Below, piece by piece: positions 36,236 to 47,175 of a stretch of DNA of 64,000 nt (positions are counted from its first letter, which is position 1; the number at the start of each line of letters is the position of its first letter). The notes beneath the pieces were generated by a model, which was not told where the DNA came from, searched no databases, and saw only the letters and a program-made list of their open reading frames with translations. This DNA comes from Symbiodinium kawagutii (lineage: Eukaryota; Sar; Dinophyceae; Suessiales; Symbiodiniaceae). The DNA lies in contig VSDK01020354.1 of the NCBI GenBank assembly GCA_009767595.1, positions 22,501 to 86,500 on the forward strand. The letters are read 5' to 3'. A program made the position numbers and the translations under genes.

Positions 36236-36268
36236 AAACCAACAGCTGTGTCTGACTGCCGCAGCACG

Positions 36269-36400
36269 ATGGCCGCCCATAGGGTCTTACTTTTCACACC
36301 GCTGCCGCTGCATGAAGCCCCCACCACCTTGGGCGGTGAAAAAGGCTATCCTGTCTCAGCAGTCTCCCCACGTGGCGTCACCACTGGACGTTGCCATTAG
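36269..36400 (+). CDS. Candidate 43-residue ORF or terminal exon
   Basis: Acceptor-like TGCCGCAG then MAAHRVLLFTPLPLHEAPTT, GEKGYPVSAVSPRGVTTGR and TAG. Strong G/C third positions in a local GC-rich island just after GGGTCAA-family copy 3. No family recognised. Confidence 0.35.
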   Translation: MAAHRVLLFTPLPLHEAPTTLGGEKGYPVSAVSPRGVTTGRCH

Positions 36401-37015
36401 TTCACCAATGTTTACCATCATTTAAGATCATGTCATATCATTTAATGGTGGTGAACCTTGGTGAACTCATCCTGAACGATCCGGTAAACATTTATTCATG
36501 AGTGCATCTTGAAGGGGGTTTTCAACCACGTGCACAAGCAAGAGCTACCATGCTTAATGTGAGTTGAATCGTCAACAGTGACAGTCTGATCTGATGAATC
36601 CGGATCGTGACTATAAAGGCGGTAGTCACCATTCTATTCCAAAAAGTTCCACTATCCAATCCCCAAAATCTGTTGCACTCTTCCTGAGTTTCCATGTCGG
36701 AGGGTTGACGCCCTCCAATTCTAAGGCGAAATAAGCATTTGCACACATCTCAAGCGGTGAGATGTTGTACAGTAACTCTACAAAATTGGACCCCTAGTCA
36801 TCAATGTACAGCAAGCTTGTCTACTCTTTGCACGCATGCAAACATGCATGACATCTTTGTATGCAAAATTATCTGCATATTCTGTTTTATATCATAGTAA
36901 AAATAAACATATTCACTTATACATACAAACGTACATACATTGCACATGTGTGCACACACACAAATCATCCAACTCATCCAACTCACCCACACGGCTGAGT
37001 AACATGCCCCTTTGG

Positions 37016-37262
37016 TCATCCCCAAACGTCGATCAACCAGCAACTGGCAACGTATGCGTGGTGTCCGCGCCCTGGGGTACCGGTTGGCTCATGGCCCCGG
37101 GGAAAATCAGGTCGACCTGAGACCACAGAGCTTCGCTTCAGCGGTCCGGCGGTGCTGACCCAGCTGTCGCCAGTTGATGACCCCAGCAGCTCGCCCCTCC
37201 ATCGGCTGAGTTCTTGTAGTCGTGAAGCTCGTTGCAGATACGAGGCTTCAACATTTGTACTT
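37016..37262 (-). CDS. Candidate exon island, frame uncertain
   Basis: GC-rich minus-strand segment. Frames include QRASRLQELSRWRGELLGSS and ATSFTTTRTQPMEGRAAGVI. No family recognised. Confidence 0.25.
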
Positions 37263-37374
37263 AGATGATTGTACACATGACTCATCTTTTGTATTTAGGA
37301 AACCAAATAAATTCATGTATACAAACAAATATGCGCGCGAAAAGAATGTGTATAATATATATATATATGTATAC

Positions 37375-37497
37375 TAATCTATCTGGCCTTATCCATCGGA
37401 ATTCGGTGGTAGGGAGTGAGCCAAGCACTATTGGTTCTTGGTGAGTATATTGTCCTTTTCCGAGCCCTGCGGGCACTTTTGCAGCTTCCAAGACCAT
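37375..37497 (-). CDS. Candidate exon, 41 codons
   Basis: 123 nt, phase 0 at both ends: acceptor TTGTATTCAG|ATG, donor TTA|GTATAC. Peptide MVLEAAKVPAGLGKGQYTHQ, EPIVLGSLPTTEFRWIRPDR. AT-rich spacer on both sides. A well-bounded candidate; no family recognised. Confidence 0.4.
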
Positions 37498-37963
37498 CTG
37501 AATACAAACAAAATACGGATATGCACATACATATATATATATATGTGTGTGTGTGTGGGCGTTCATTTATCTATCTGTATCCATATATCTAGACATGTGC
37601 AAATAAACATGTCATCTATGTATATGATATATGTTCATGTTGTCTTTCATTGTCTTTCCGCCGAAAGTGACCCTCTTTGTGTGAAACGAGAGTCAAACAT
37701 CCAACAAAGCCGTACTGGGCTATCCACTGTACCCTGGTGTCATGTTGGGATAATCATGGAAGCCATTGGCGACCAGGTGGTGGAAGCTTGCAGAGAATCC
37801 GTGTTGACACCCACATCTGACTGTAGATCAATAGCTGTGGTAGAATGGGGGTGGCTTTAGATATGATATGGATCTTAGGATGTGAGAATTCTTCACATTT
37901 CGCTAGCTGGGCTTACAACTGGGATATTTGTTTGATATCATGATAGTACACCGTACAGTACAC

Positions 37964-38124
37964 CCATGTAAAGCCTACAAGGTGGGTAACCCCAAGTAGC
38001 TGTGGCTTCACCAGTAGCCGTGGATGCACATCTCGTGACCATTCCAAGGCCTGTTGAACTTCTCTTGTCCAGGTCACCACATGTCCAGCCCGAAACGGTT
38101 TCGCGTCTTGCAGGCTTGGGTGAG
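37964..38124 (-). CDS. Candidate exon
   Basis: 161 nt between acceptor GAATCTAG and donor TGG|GTGTAC. Peptide HPSLQDAKPFRAGHVVTWTR, EVQQALEWSRDVHPRLLV. Lies downstream of the 38.27-38.41 kb candidate on the same strand, but the phases do not match in this frame. No family recognised. Confidence 0.35.
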
Positions 38125-38267
38125 CTAGATTCAAGCAACGGTAAGCCTACAGTGTCATGTTTAGCCAGGTTCTATTGACTACTAACGAGCCTAATTTGGG
38201 TGTATGAAGCACTAATCACACTAGTCATTGATCATGATAAGAACATGTCTATTTCTTTAATGATTAC

Positions 38268-38406
38268 CAATGCTGGTAAAGCACGAGCAAAAATAGCGTC
38301 AGTGATCTTCAGTGATTTTACACGCATAGTTCCATCGAAGGGATTTCCTATGTCGCCCATGGAGATGGCATCCCACATGGCATCCAGCAGCGGGTCTCCC
38401 TGGCCC
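38268..38406 (-). CDS. Candidate internal exon, one of the best-bounded
   Basis: 139 nt between acceptor GGATACAG and donor TTG|GTAATC. Forty-six codons with G/C third positions: QGDPLLDAMWDAISMGDIGN, FDGTMRVKSLKITDAIFARA. No family recognised. The plus strand has a longer ORF here (38200-38553) that I consider less likely. Confidence 0.4.
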
Positions 38407-39340
38407 CTGTATCCCTACAGTTTTGAGGCCAAAAATGATGAGAATAAGTACATTTGTTGGTTTGTTCATCTATCCATTGTTTGGATTTATTTAGTATACG
38501 TGGTCATGATCCCTATGGCCCTGCGTTCAAAGGAAGAGCTCACCCAACTCTGATCAGCCGAGAGCTACCTTGAAAAAGTTTGCCGAGAGTGACGACTAGA
38601 CTTGTGCAGCTGATTACTATTGCTGATTAGGATCCCTCATGACTGCTTCTCATTATATAATCATTGCGCACCATCAGTTGCTAAGTTAGCACCATGAGTG
38701 AACTCTCTTTTGTCCTACCGAAGAACCGCCGAGAACCGCAAGCAGGTAGCAAGCTTCTGTGGAGCAAGGCTGGTGTCCCCACAGGTTGAGGGGTGCAGCT
38801 GGGCTCCCACTGGTAACCACTTCTGTATAGATCTAACATGATATCAATCATCAATGACCTCACAGCCGTTATAATGGTTGCAACATGTTGTAACTACTGG
38901 TTATCCTACCAGCTTGGTTTAGTTCAAGGAACAGTGCCCAATTCATGGGGGGCACCGCTAAGGATAAACCAACCACCGACACCACCCATGAATGTTACCA
39001 CTCCTGCATCTGCACCAAATCAGTCTGTCTTCTCGGATAACCGTGTGCATTCGACTTTCTGACGCGGGATCTAGCATACACGAGCTGCAGCACCAGCATG
39101 CGGATATCCGGGTGTAGTGCATACTTGACATTTGCCAACAGAAACAGTATGATCAGTTTCATTTTGTTAGAGTCAAATGCTGAGTATCCAACGGGATACC
39201 AGTATCATGCTTCATCCATATTTGCTGTTCATCCATATTGTGGTCATGGTCATTGCATGCTACCTCTGACCCTCTGAAGCGTGAAACCAATAGGGAAGCT
39301 GCCAATGTCTCAAGCTGTATACCAATGAGAAGTATACATG

Positions 39341-39438
39341 GTCGTTTCTCAAAATAGGGGTACCCCAAATCATCCAATATTAGCCTTTCGTAGTAGTAAA
39401 CCTACCATTTGATGGGGTCCCCAATTTTGAGAAACCCC
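39341..39438. repeat. GTTTCTC inverted-repeat element, copy F
   Basis: Strong inverted ends GTTTCTCAAAATAGGGG and CCCCAATTTTGAGAAAC; CATG on both sides may be the target duplication. It abuts the exon-like segment 39436-39599. Confidence 0.8.
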
Positions 39439-39599
39439 CATGTGGCCTTTGTGACTCTTCGATGGCAACTTGGAAACGCTTGTGTTGCTCCAGCAAATCA
39501 ATTATTGAGCCAAGAATAACAGAAGCTACGGTTGATGGGGCTCCTGCAAGCGTTGATTCAACCAATTTATCCACCAAGGAATTGGCAGTTGACTCTTCA
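39436..39599 (-). CDS. Candidate exon abutting a palindromic element
   Basis: A 164-nt minus-strand open segment entered after TATGAAG (acceptor AG at 39601-39600) and running to GT at 39435-39434, the edge of an inverted-repeat element. The peptide looks like an amphipathic helix (VDKLVESTLAGAPSTVAS, GSIIDLLEQHKRFQVAIEES). Across the 88-bp element (39348-39435), canonical GT-AG splicing gives a stop after about 12 codons. Deleting the element down to one CATG copy leaves the frame open for about 22 codons. No family recognised. Confidence 0.35.
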
Positions 39600-40436
39600 C
39601 TTCATAAGAAGAAACAAGCACACCAAATCTAACATCATCTCTTCATTTTCCAATGTTCAGAGATTTGATGACTTGACCCCGTGATATTGCCTGGTCACCA
39701 GCAGAGCCCATCATAACAGATATTGTAATCCAACCATACTACCATATCAACAACTCTCTGCAAAGAATGAAACCCGGTATAATGAAACCATCATGAACCA
39801 ATATAAAGGTGTCAGCCAATATCATCATCCACTCTTACGATGGTGAATGACTCGATTGAACAAATCTCACCTGGCTTCTGAGAATGAAAACAGTTGGTTT
39901 CCCTCGGGTGGACGGACCTTGGTCCATGACAAAGAGAAGCTGTTGGGTGTTTAACGGACCGTGGTCTGAGCATCGCAACGGCGAATGCCAATGATTGCTT
40001 ACAAACATGGTCATAACTACATATCACAATGTCGATGAGCGGAATGGTTTTATGTCCATCCTTGTTGGGCAACCTGATTTCCGTGAGGGCACTTGAACGC
40101 CAAAGATGAAGAAAGCTAACCACCTTCAACACCACTTGGCCAGGGACCAAGTTGCAGGACAAGTTGGCGCAACCGCACACTGGTGCAGCAGAACAACAGA
40201 CATGGGATGGTGCTGAGCATTGAGAAACTATGGGCGTCAAACCAACCCCCGCCCGACTGAATACACCTGTTGGAATAAAACTGCCACGACAACTGCTTGG
40301 GTGGTTCAACTGCTCCCCACCCATATCACTGAACAAATGAAGGAACCTGGTTGCAAAACACTACTATCTCAGTTTATGAACCAGTATTCAATAATGATTA
40401 TCCAGAATTGACGGCTATGAATCATCATTGTACTAA

Positions 40437-40680
40437 TCATTGTTCATGATCATTGATCAATCAATCATCAGTCACCGTCAAACATCAACATTCATCATCA
40501 ATCATCATCAATCATGATCAATGATCCTCAATCATCATCAATCATCATCAATCATCATTAATCACCATCAACCATCATCAATAATCATCATTAATCATCA
40601 ATCATCAAATTCAATCAGCAGTAACCATCATTGTCCATCATCACTATGAATCAGTATCAGCAATCATTGTGAATCATTAT
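40437..40680 (+). repeat. Degenerate (ATCATCA)n tract
   Basis: About 240 bp dominated by ATCATCAATC and close variants, nearly free of G. A similar tract is at 28437-28547. Confidence 0.85.
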
Positions 40681-40705
40681 GAATTCGTGCATGTTCACGT
40701 GACCT

Positions 40706-40956
40706 AGAGCGTTTGCTGTCGTTCGGGGTCCCAGAAATCATGTGCGATTCAGCACTGGGTCGGTTACCAACACGTGGCGAGTTCGCGATGCTGTGCGGAG
40801 ACGGCACTGAGACGCAGAATCGAAACAGTGAGACTAATTGGGTTTCTCAAGCCATGGGGGTACCCTCCAATCATCCACTAGTAACCATCTGTAGTATAGT
40901 AGTAAACCAACCAGTTTTGGGGGATTCCCAATTTTGAGAAACCAGCTAATAAATGA
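40706..40956 (+). CDS. Candidate 3'-terminal exons around a palindromic intron-like element
   Basis: The plus frame is open from 40683 to 40841 with G/C-rich third positions (SFGVPEIMCDSALGRLP, GEFAMLCGDGTETQ). It runs up to TGG|GTTTCTC, the first base of an inverted-repeat element. The element ends TTTTGAG at 40938. Splicing out 40842-40938 keeps phase 0, and the frame then ends five codons later (AAACCAGCTAATAAATGA). A possible acceptor AG lies at 40708-40709. The start of the gene is not visible and the product is unknown. Confidence 0.35.
40839..40945. repeat. GTTTCTC inverted-repeat element, copy G
   Basis: 107 bp from TGGGTTTCTCAAGCC to TTTTGAGAAACCAG, flanked by CTAAT (40834-40838, 40946-40950). 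Internal AGTAAACCAACCAGTTTTGG is the reverse of the family's ATGGTTGGTTTACT core. Confidence 0.8.
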
Positions 40957-41320
40957 TGGTTAGTAATAACTGCCGGTGACGGTTTGTAATGGCGTCATGA
41001 CGATGATGAATCCTGGTGAATTCATGGTGGAATGTGGTTCTATGATGGGTCATTGACGCTTCATTCACATTGATGAAAGTTCAATCGTGATAAGTCGAGG
41101 ATGGTCAATGATAACTGCTAACAGTTGATAGTGAGTTGCAGTGGTTGGTAAAGCTTAAGAATGGTTAAATATAATCAAAGAGGATTTCTGATGGGTGATA
41201 CTGGTTTAACATTTGAGATGGCTCATGGCATGCAATTTCACTGATAGTTCCAAAAACCAGCGACGAAGCAGCAATCGTTGAAGCTGTTAACCAGCTGACT
41301 GCTGATTATCAACAATCATC

Positions 41321-41431
41321 CCTATGCTTCCAGTCACCATATGTTACCATCATCGTAGGTAACCACTTGGTTTCTACCATTGTTGCTTTGGGTTGGTTAC
41401 CTAATACTATGAGGGTAACTGGAAGCATAGG
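41321..41431. repeat. 111-bp inverted-repeat element, single copy
   Basis: Perfect 14-bp terminal inverted repeats CCTATGCTTCCAGT / ACTGGAAGCATAGG, with a second inner pair TAGGTAACCA / TGGTTACCTA. It has the layout of a MITE. No clear target duplication and no second copy seen in the window. Confidence 0.65.
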
Positions 41432-41446
41432 GCATGGTATGAATCA

Positions 41447-41731
41447 TCAAAGGAGTTTGGCTTGAGCAACGTGGTATGCATGTAGCTTTAACCACAAACA
41501 GCTGGGACATCGACCGTGGTGACTGGTTAAGGCCAGTGTTGGAAACCTTTCATCTGCATCAATGGATACCGCCTCCAAAATCATGACAAGATCAGCTGTT
41601 GATTTGTTAAAGACTCGTTTCGGTTGGGAAAAAGTTGCGTACACCATGTGTTCATTCATGGCAAGCATGGTTCCCAAGCATCCCAGAAATTGAATCTCGT
41701 GAGGTTTAGGGAGCTGAACGAATCGCATCAA
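41447..41731 (-). CDS. 94-codon ORF, unknown
   Basis: Minus-strand ORF (FVQLPKPHEIQFLGCLGTML, FNKSTADLVMILEAVSIDAD, TSHHGRCPSCLWLKLHAYH). It begins 16 bp from the 111-bp inverted-repeat element. No family recognised. Confidence 0.35.
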   Translation of the reverse strand: MMRFVQLPKPHEIQFLGCLGTMLAMNEHMVYATFSQPKRVFNKSTADLVMILEAVSIDADERFPTLALTSHHGRCPSCLWLKLHAYHVAQAKLL

Positions 41732-41739
41732 AGAGCGGC

Positions 41740-43075
41740 GAGCTTCAACGAGAAATCATCAGTGCCATGACGCTCCCCGGCAGCCCTGCGTCGCCAAAAT
41801 AAAGATCCCGATGGGTGCACCCTGCAAGTGTCCAGTCCTCGCTGGTTGTCACATGTGGGGAACAGTCATCTTCGGTGATCAGAGCAGAGATACAACCTAC
41901 AAGTACGGGGCAACCAAGCATTCTGTGGGCAGCAAGGAGAACGCCTTAGGACCAAGCATAAACAAGCAACTACAACAAGGGATGGAACCAATCAAGGGAT
42001 GGAACCAATCATAACAGGAACCCATCCGACCACAATACTAGGGATCTAAATTCACCCAACTATTTTCGTGGATAACTAACTGATTGAACCTGGATATGAT
42101 TATGTAACTCACGCCAACAAATCCAACGAAAAGCTTCGTGATTTCACCCTCCCTTAAATAGCCTTCTAGCTCGTGATGACAAACAAGCAGCCTGTGTCAA
42201 TGATTGTCATACGCCCTCAACCATTCAAAATGTACACTGCCACTCATGATCAATACGTCTTGCCATTGTCCATCCTCATTGACGAATCAACTTGTTGGCC
42301 AAAACCAGTATTAACCAGGCATCAACCATTGTATGTATGATTGGGATGACCATTTGCAAATCATTCATCAACCTCTATTGAGCATTGTTACGGAATTCAT
42401 TGATAGCCAGATTCATCATATGAACCAAGTGGTTCTATGATGTTCTATGATCTTGTATTCTTATCTATCAACATTGCAATCACACAAATTAACCATAGTT
42501 CAATCCGCCCATGCAAACTGGTCATATTCCTACGTCCTAAAGATAGTACAATGATGCCACCACTGACTAGTCATATCATTAGCCATACTCTATGATTTTC
42601 AGAGAGGACCGGTCCCTTGTTCTGAACCCTCAGCTGGTGCCAGTTTCATGCTGTGGATACCGTTTCCACTCGATTCGAGTTGTACCCCAGGCCTCCAGTT
42701 GGCTTGGTTCCTTGTTCACAAAAGCAGGTGCTAATTCATAGGGTAATCTATAGTTGACAATGGTAAATGATGCTTAACAACGATGATCAATGATGGCTAG
42801 TAACGCGTCCCAATTGTTCATGGCAAATGAGAACTCTTGATAATTCTTGATTCATGATGTTCATCAACATTAATGTCGATCCACCAGTCAAAACTCATGC
42901 GAATTGATTGCCCAAACTTCAGTTAGAAAAGGAATCATCGTGAAGTGTGGCAGCGCCTTTATCAACGACCCCTTCGATTTCCTGATGCTACTTGTCCTGG
43001 GATGGGTTCAATCTCGACTAACACATTCGATCATATTGGCTAAGATTGGTTAATGACGCTGAATCATGGTATATG
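41740..43075. other. No supported gene
   Basis: AT-rich spacer with ATCAACC and GATTGAT motifs on both strands; no bounded exon-like segment seen. Confidence 0.5.
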
Positions 43076-43079
43076 AGTA

Positions 43080-43528
43080 TCAGTATTGGTCATGTGACGT
43101 TGCTGGGTGTTGGTTTATACTCGTTGATGTTGACCCAAAAAACTTCTGAAGTAACCGACTTGTGACACTGGAGGTGGAGGCAGCAACTGCCCACGGTGGT
43201 GGCGGCCCATCACGATGATACGAAGCCTTCGAAACAGTCTCAGTTTCGACCCTCTTGGGAGGCCATGATTCACTCGTTCCATCGCTACTCAAGAAACGAT
43301 GTGGTTCTCTTTTCACTGGGCAAATATGATTGACCTTGGAGCGAGCCGCACAGCAGCTTCCACTTGCCATGATTCTCCTTCCAACATCCCGTATTTGGGG
43401 AGTTCTCAAAATAGGGGGGAACCATGTATTAGGTGGTTAATTGCAGATAAATGAATATTATTGCAATCTATTGGATTTGGGCGGTCCCCTATTTTAAGAA
43501 ACGCCTGTGTGCTTTCACAGGGGGGCAT
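43080..43528 (-). CDS. Candidate two-exon gene interrupted by a palindromic intron-like element
   Basis: Exon 1 is 43528-43503: ATG, eight codons plus two bases (MPPCESTQ). The 98-bp element 43405-43502 begins GTTTCTTAAAAT and ends ATTTTGAG on the minus strand. Exon 2 is 43404-43080 and stays open for 107 further codons. The spliced product would be 116 residues, hydrophilic, with Ser/Thr-rich and Pro-rich parts (MASGSCCAARSKV, YHRDGPPPPWAVAA). A second joined frame is also open for about 50 codons (ending REQLQTDRS... then LPKYGMLEGESWQVEAA), so the frame is not settled. No family recognised. The ATG could also be internal to a longer transcript. Confidence 0.4.
43399..43508. repeat. GTTTCTC inverted-repeat element, copy H (intron of the 43.1-43.5 kb gene)
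   Basis: Ends AGTTCTCAAAATAGGGGGG and CCCCTATTTTAAGAAACGCC pair over most of 18 bp. It lies between two exon-like segments with GT and AG exactly at its borders on the minus strand. Confidence 0.8.
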
Positions 43529-43949
43529 GCACTTCGATCAGTTTGCAGTTGCTCACGGGATACCGGTAATGCACAAAGTCATGTTCAATTTCATGGCTAC
43601 TTAGATTCAGCTGCCAATAAACTATCCCGGCTTGCCAGCCGATCTACCAACAATTTCTAGGGTTCACAAGGGATCTCCCATTTCCATCAACTGGCTACCT
43701 GAGCTCTCAGGGATGAAAGCATTGGCGATGAGGAGCTTTCTTTGCACCCAACCACAAATGAACTATGAAAAGCAAGCACCGGTATCCCGTTCAATTCCAC
43801 ACACTCCTGACCGATCTGACTGTACATTGAAGGATTTCCATAATCCTTCACACGCTTACATATCTGCAAACATGTAATGAATTCACCGTGTAAACATGAA
43901 AAGATTCACATTGAGGTGTCTACGTGGACATGTACAAAATAGAGAAATA

Positions 43950-44070
43950 TGCGTGTATATCTATATACATATATCTACATATACATATACATATATATAT
44001 ATATATATTCAACTATTTCCAAAATATACCTGTATAGGCAATGTAAGCATATATATATATATATAGAGAT
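43950..44070 (+). repeat. (TA)n-rich block
   Basis: Two TATATA runs separated by unique AT-rich sequence. Comparable short blocks occur at 4845-4975, 17195-17260, 24705-24725, 26670-26710, 37345-37372, 46940-47005 and 59320-59345. Confidence 0.85.
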
Positions 44071-44116
44071 TGATTACATGAAATCAACTAATTTGATCTA
44101 ATGATGTGGCAACGCA

Positions 44117-44353
44117 CTACAACAATGTATCATTCGGTTCATCTCTCAGCTTCCGATGTCTACCAACCCCTTCACCATGGCATTGTTTGGCTGGTGGAGT
44201 GGGAAAATCCTGGCATGACATCTCCCTGGGATGGATGACCCCAGCGTCAACAACCGCGGCATAGAAGCCATCCCTGGGAAGCCGCCTGTCGCCGAGGAGC
44301 AGAACTGTTGGACCACCTTTTCGAAGCTCCAAGAGGAGTGCTGCATGCCTCAC
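44117..44353 (-). CDS. 78-codon ORF or terminal exon, unknown
   Basis: After acceptor-like ATCGTGAG: HAALLLELRKGGPTVLLLGD, LPRDGFYAAVVDAGVIHPRE, then TAG; G/C-rich third positions. Just upstream, 44353-44450 is open in another frame (VDFGGAFSMVETDGQGDAVA), suggesting a neighbouring exon. No family recognised. Confidence 0.4.
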   Translation of the reverse strand: MRHAALLLELRKGGPTVLLLGDRRLPRDGFYAAVVDAGVIHPREMSCQDFPTPPAKQCHGEGVGRHRKLRDEPNDTLL

Positions 44354-45600
44354 GATGAAACTACGGCAGCTACGGCATCTCCCTGACCGTCGGTTTCAAC
44401 CATGGAAAACGCTCCGCCAAAATCCACCAATGGATCACTTGATTGGGGAAAGATAGATGTGTGTTTATGTATCTGAAATCTACCCATGATGGCCCATGAT
44501 GTTTTTTGTGTTAATACATGTGACATATCAGTCACCTCCAAACACATGGGTTTCGGATGACTCTTGTTCATTCTTGTTCCAAACTAAAAGGATCAAAGGC
44601 ATGCAATTCATCTGCTGGTTCTTCTGGTTCACCTATGGTCAGTCCTCAAGCAAGGGAAACTTGGTACGGACTGTAGCCTTTGGTTCGGCAGGTCACCTGT
44701 GGCAAAAGCCTATCGGTACAGTATCAACCCTGTGCCCCGATTGGCTGAAACCAGCTAGATGCTGGACGTTCATCTTGGGCCCAGCCATCATATTTGGACC
44801 CAGCTAGCCGTAAGTGGCTATGGTTGATCCTGGTGGATAATAGTCATAGATAGCCATTTCTATTGCTAGAGCTGCTAGATAAGCAGCCAGATTCAGAAAC
44901 AGAAGTGCAGTTAGTGATTCTCCTCACTTGGAGCTGGTTTAAGCTGGATTCCACCACCCAAAAAGACATGGGTGAAGCCAATCCTATCCACCCCCGGAAC
45001 CCCTGAGCTCTGCCTTTGTCTCCAAAGAGTTTGATGACATCGTTCACTTGAACCTGGGGAGGTTCGAGGGAAGCCAATCACTGCAGGGCCCCAGCACCAG
45101 CTGATTCACACTTCTTAAGCATCTTTAACCAGAATTAACCACCAATTCATGAGCTTCTCAATGAATAAACCAGCACTTGTCACCATTCATGAGCTTCTTA
45201 ACTATCACATAAGCCCTAAACCAATATCAACCAGCTTGTCAACACATATTCACCGTCACTGACCACCATCCACCACTGATCATTCATGGCATCGGAAACA
45301 TCGGACCAGCATGCACCAGAGATACGTTTCTCATATGGAACCAACCAGGAATCCATGCATGGCAACAAGTAACTTTAAAAAGTGACAAGGTGCGTATGAT
45401 ACCGTAAAGAATATCATATATGTTAATGAGAATCTGTGGCCAGGAACATATCTGCATCACAAAGTGTGATTTTGGACAATAGATGCACCCCTGGTGGCAG
45501 AGAGAACTGCCTTAAAGATGCAGATCTGCCCAACAAACCTTACGAACATCCCTAGCAGCTTCAATTTCCAATCCCATTGGCGACTCCTAAATCCCCCCAG

Positions 45601-45706
45601 TGACTGCAGTTTCAATTTGTATGGTGAGTCAACCCAAAGACCCCCAGAAGAGGCCATGCGCAGATCCTTGCTACGAGATGCAGTGGGCTTGCTGCAGTGG
45701 GTGTGA
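45601..45706 (+). CDS. Candidate terminal exon
   Basis: Acceptor with pyrimidine run AAATCCCCCCAG, then 35 codons to TGA (DCSFNLYGESTQRPPEEAM, RSLLRDAVGLLQWV). A canonical ATG|GTGAGT donor inside could cut it short. No family recognised. Confidence 0.3.
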
Positions 45707-46409
45707 AGCTTCTCCCAGCCACGGTCTACCATGGCAATTTCATCCTTGGACGGAGCTGAAAATGAAACAACACGGGGTCTGGCATGGGCTCCTCAGTTCA
45801 ATGATGGGGGTGAGAATTGCTTCTAATATCAAACTAATATCTGTAGTGATTGAATGAGGGAATCGGAAGAAAAATGGAAATCATTGGGGATCATAACTTA
45901 TGTTGCAAATAAACCAATGGCCTTCCTCTATCGCACTTCCACGCGCTTGGAGGTACATGTAAACAGAAGGGGCGGATTCAGCAGCATCCAACAGCTCTCC
46001 GCTTTTGCAATTTGGACCCACGTGGGCATGTCCCAAACCGTAGGCAAGCAAATACAATAATGAAAAAAGGTCCTTCATCCATCTGAGTCCTTGCTTGATC
46101 ATCTCCGGGATTTCCTGATAGGAAATCAATGGAAATCAATGGACATCAAGAAGCAGAATCCATCTAGGTCAATCCGACCACTGGAAGCCTACCGTCGCGT
46201 CCACAGCTAATGCCAGGCTGAGGTTCCACTTGAGCAAGCTGCATCCTGGGCACGGGATGGTGGACACCCGTGCCAACCAAACAACGAACGACCAAGCAAT
46301 TTTCATCATTGACTGGTGGATGGTTGGGTTGATCATGAACCGAAAAATAGCCAACGAATGGATTTTGGGATTTCCATTCGTTGTTGTAATGTTTGGGATT
46401 TCCCATACG

Positions 46410-46871
46410 TCAACCGGTTCGGAATGTTTGCATTGCTTTTTTGCTGGTTGAAAAATCGCCGTCAAGCAAAATCCTCAAGACCCTGACCATATTTGCTCGG
46501 AATTGGCCGATGAGAAGGCAGAAGTATTTCAGTGGTATGCTGTCTGAATCAGTAGCAATGGTTGACCAGCAGCAACAGGACCCAAATACTCCATGTATGG
46601 TAGATTCATTTTTACCCACATGTGGGCAATGGGTAAATGTTCCTAAATACACGACACGATACATGGAGGAGATAAAAAGAAAATCACAACACCCGGTGAA
46701 TTTGTTGTCTTGCTGCTGGTCAATGGACCTTGTTGTTGATAATCCCAGGTTCACAATGGAGACACAAGCCAAACATATACCAAGCATAGTTGTTGTGATT
46801 ATCGCAACAGGGTATGCTCTACTCCAGAGCTGTGAAGCGACATGTTGTGCAGTCCAGTGATGTTGGAGCAT
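46410..46871 (-). CDS. 153-codon ORF, possible membrane protein
   Basis: ATG to stop on the minus strand with one hydrophobic stretch (AYPVAIITTTMLGICLACVS) and a Cys-rich part (GVFGSCCCWSTIATDSDSI). The plus strand is open over almost the same span, which weakens the call. No family recognised. Confidence 0.3.
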   Translation of the reverse strand: MLQHHWTAQHVASQLWSRAYPVAIITTTMLGICLACVSIVNLGLSTTRSIDQQQDNKFTGCCDFLFISSMYRVVYLGTFTHCPHVGKNESTIHGVFGSCCCWSTIATDSDSIPLKYFCLLIGQFRANMVRVLRILLDGDFSTSKKAMQTFRTG

Positions 46872-47034
46872 TCCCCGAGTAATTGCAGGTGCTGTAATGT
46901 TGCTCGTACAGGTTTCCGTTTGTGTATATACATATCAATGTATGTACTGCATATATATAAATATATATGATTATAAATTATAAATATATATATATATATA
47001 AATGATTATGTATGTATGAGTACGTCCTCCAAAC

Positions 47035-47137
47035 ACAACGGGAGACAACAAGTCTGATGGTCGCCCGAAAAGGTACCACCCCAATCCAGCATCGAACACT
47101 TGAGCGATGACGACCATGGTATGAGCAAACTCGGGTG
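47035..47137 (-). CDS. Candidate exon
   Basis: Minus frame after acceptor CACCCGAG: FAHTMVVIAQVFDAGLGWYL, FGRPSDLLSPVVFGG, to donor GAC|GTACTC. G/C third positions. It lies just downstream of GGGTCAA-family copy 4 on the same strand. No family recognised. Confidence 0.35.
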
Positions 47138-47175
47138 AGGAGCAAAGAAGTCATGGTGAGTGTATGCAAAATGTG

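Noticed and set aside
42600-42730. GC-richer patch without AT repeats
   Set aside because: No frame longer than about 40 codons with AG/GT edges in a sensible phase.
46393-46860. 155-codon plus ORF
   Set aside because: Antisense to a 153-codon minus ORF with a plausible membrane segment; both cannot be favoured, and the minus strand looked slightly better.
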